Source: Bacteroidota bacterium
GTDB lineage: Bacteria > Bacteroidota > Ignavibacteria > Kryptoniales > JAKASW01
Direction: 5' to 3'
Assembly (NCBI GenBank): GCA_021789755.1
Contig: JAJYJD010000225.1
Coordinates: 1 to 5,962 of the forward strand
Length of the DNA: 5,962 nucleotides
Position 1 is the first letter of the stretch. Each line of letters starts with the position of its first letter. Shown in pieces: positions 4,301 to 5,962 of the stretch. The translations under genes were made by a program, and so were the position numbers. The notes below the pieces were generated by a model, which searched no databases, had not been told where the DNA came from, and saw only the letters and a program-made list of their open reading frames with translations.

Positions 4301-5962
4301 ATGAACACAAACCAGCGAATCGCCAACATGAAGCTGAGAAGTAAATTCTCGATTCTCCTAATCGGTTTTACACTTTTTGCCTGGACTTTGGTATTCATAT
4401 ACTCCCGGTACTCGTTGGGCGTCTCCGAACGGCAGCTCAACGATAAGGCAGATCTCCTTGCACAGGCAGTCGGAGCCCAGTCTCAATACGCGCTGCTGAT
4501 GGGAGACTCGTCAGGCCTTTCGGAAGGACTTAAGAACCTTGTGGGCACGGGAGACGCCAAGGCCGGTGCTTTCTACGACCAGAGCGGCAGGATACTCGCG
4601 CAGCTGAATTTCAATTCCCTGGACTGGGGCCAGCGGAATCCCGCGTCGATCGCAGGATCCGTCGTCTCGTCAAATACATATTCAGGAATCCCGGTCGTTG
4701 TATCTACCATGCAGGTCAATAATCAAGCGACGCATCAGCTGCTCGGTTATGTATCCATCGCAATATCATCGGAATCATTCCAGACAGAGAAGACTACCGG
4801 TCTTTTGATAGCGATTCTAACTCTCGTGCTCTTTTCGTTCTTCGGTCTTGTCGCTATGTTCCTTCTGAGGAAGACGATAATTAAGCCGGTGGACTTGCTT
4901 AAACAGTCCGCCCAGAAGCTCGCAGGCGGAGACTTCGAGGCCCGGGTGGACTTGCAACAGGGAGACGAGATCGGAGAACTTGCCGTCGCTTTCAACATAA
5001 TGATAGAGAACAGCAAACACGCCCTCGATGAAGTCAATCTGAGGACCGAGCAGGCTGAGGATGCCAGGAAGCTTGCCGAAAGAATGCAGCAAGAATCCGA
5101 GGAACAACAGTCCTACCTGAGGAAACAGTTTGGAAAAATCTCCGAAGTGATAGAGGCCGTCACAAAAGGCGACCTCACGGGAGAACTTGAAGTAGAGAAG
5201 AGCGACGAGGTCGCGGCCCTGATCGGTAAGATAAACCAGATGATACGCGATCTCAATTCACTCATCGGGGAAGTTCACGCCGCCGGCAATTCACTCGCAG
5301 AGGCGTCCACCCAGATTTCCTCCGCGGCCGAGGAGATGTCGACAGGTGCCGGGGAGCAGGCAAATCAGACACGTGAGGTTGCGACCGCCGTCGAGCAGAT
5401 GTCTAAGACCGTGATCGAATCGTCGAAAAACGCCAACGAGGCGGCGGAAATGGCTAAGAAGGCCTCGAATCTCGCGAACACGGGCGAGAAAGTCTTCCAG
5501 GAAACCATAGAAGGAATGACCAGGATCGCGGTGCTCGTGAAAAAGTCCGCCGAGATTGTAGATACGCTCGGGAAGTCAAGCGCCCAGATCGGTGAGATCA
5601 TACAGGTGATCGATGACATCGCCGACCAGACAAACCTGCTGGCCCTGAACGCCGCTATAGAAGCCGCAAGGGCCGGCGAACAGGGTCGTGGATTCGCAGT
5701 CGTTGCCGACGAAGTCCGTAAACTCGCCGAACGAACCACTTCCGCCACAAAGGAGATTGCCGGGATGATCAAGCGCATCCAGCAGGAGACAGCCCAGGTC
5801 GTTCTGGCCATGACGGAAGGAAATACAGAGGCGGAGAACGGCATGAAACTCGCCGACAAGGCAGCCGAATCTCTTGCCGAAATTATCGCGTCGGTCAACG
5901 GCGTCGTCGGGATGATCAACCAGATCGCGGCTGCCGGCGAAGAACAATCATCGGCAGATCGG
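4301..5962 (+). CDS. Methyl-accepting chemotaxis protein (partial, C-terminus beyond right edge)
   Basis: The frame is open to the last base, giving 554 residues. It is a transmembrane chemoreceptor that signals to the CheA/CheW kinase complex. TM1 lies at about 17-36 and TM2 at 167-189 (LLIAILTLVLFSFFGLVAMFLL). The ~130-residue periplasmic part between them starts LNDKADLLAQAVGAQSQYAL and contains KAGAFYDQSGRILAQ (87-101), a pattern like CHASE8 sensor domains. HAMP1 is at 190-243 (IIKPV, then GDEIGELAVAFN). A second HAMP-like segment (about 277-328, GDLTGELEVEKSDEVAALIG) follows a charged coiled coil. The signalling domain starts near 329, has methylation-type helices (SSAAEEMS, VEQMSKT) and a hairpin tip at 438-476 (DDIADQTNLLALNAAIEAAR, then GRGFAVVADEVRKLAER). 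AAAGEEQSSA near the edge marks the returning methylation helix, so only a short tail is missing. It is likely cotranscribed with the upstream secreted protein. Confidence 0.95.
   Translation, partial: MNTNQRIANMKLRSKFSILLIGFTLFAWTLVFIYSRYSLGVSERQLNDKADLLAQAVGAQSQYALLMGDSSGLSEGLKNLVGTGDAKAGAFYDQSGRILAQLNFNSLDWGQRNPASIAGSVVSSNTYSGIPVVVSTMQVNNQATHQLLGYVSIAISSESFQTEKTTGLLIAILTLVLFSFFGLVAMFLLRKTIIKPVDLLKQSAQKLAGGDFEARVDLQQGDEIGELAVAFNIMIENSKHALDEVNLRTEQAEDARKLAERMQQESEEQQSYLRKQFGKISEVIEAVTKGDLTGELEVEKSDEVAALIGKINQMIRDLNSLIGEVHAAGNSLAEASTQISSAAEEMSTGAGEQANQTREVATAVEQMSKTVIESSKNANEAAEMAKKASNLANTGEKVFQETIEGMTRIAVLVKKSAEIVDTLGKSSAQIGEIIQVIDDIADQTNLLALNAAIEAARAGEQGRGFAVVADEVRKLAERTTSATKEIAGMIKRIQQETAQVVLAMTEGNTEAENGMKLADKAAESLAEIIASVNGVVGMINQIAAAGEEQSSADR

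Noticed and set aside
5365..5919. 184-codon open frame on the minus strand opposite the chemoreceptor signalling domain
   Set aside because: It lies wholly antisense to an unmistakable conserved domain, and its Ser/Ala-rich sequence is what the reverse of that domain gives.

Overview
This window carries two divergent gene groups, both devoted to motility and chemotaxis, separated by a non-coding gap of about 385 bp (3053-3437). The combination of a FliA-type sigma-28 factor, a FlhG/MinD-family ATPase, an exported periplasmic protein and a transmembrane chemoreceptor points to a flagellated, Gram-negative (diderm) bacterium of roughly balanced GC content. The sequence does not fix the phylum. 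An FCB-group or deltaproteobacterial-like lineage would fit, but that is a guess.

Left group, minus strand (transcribed from 3052 towards 1): a 43-aa small protein, a ~135-aa protein whose N-terminus resembles the flagellar rod protein FlgB, FlhG (274 aa), an 89-aa protein of unknown function, FliA (242 aa), and an HDOD-domain protein that runs off the left edge. All five junctions overlap: GTGA or a nearby ATG, an 8-bp overlap, TGATG, ATGA and ATGA. This is a tightly coupled operon joining control of flagellar number or placement (FlhG) with late flagellar transcription (FliA) and an HDOD signalling protein. FlhF, the usual partner of FlhG, is not next to it. FlhG also carries Ser where MinD-family ATPases have the catalytic Asp of the DxD motif.

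Right group, plus strand (3438 to the right edge): a short receiver-like protein that seems to be frameshifted, a compact secreted protein resembling ABC_sub_bind-type periplasmic binding proteins (189 aa), and a methyl-accepting chemotaxis protein (at least 554 residues, truncated by the window) with two membrane segments, a small CHASE8-like periplasmic domain, two HAMP domains and a classic signalling hairpin. The tight spacing suggests one transcript. The secreted protein could be a ligand-binding partner of the receptor.

The gap holds candidate promoter elements for both directions (a sigma-70-like pair and weak sigma-54-like pairs) and a few small inverted repeats. There is no RNA gene, CRISPR array, insertion sequence or convincing terminator. 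I see no evidence of a wholly new system. The most unusual points are the altered FlhG active site, the FlgB-like half protein, the orphan protein between FlhG and FliA, and the binding-protein/receptor pair.
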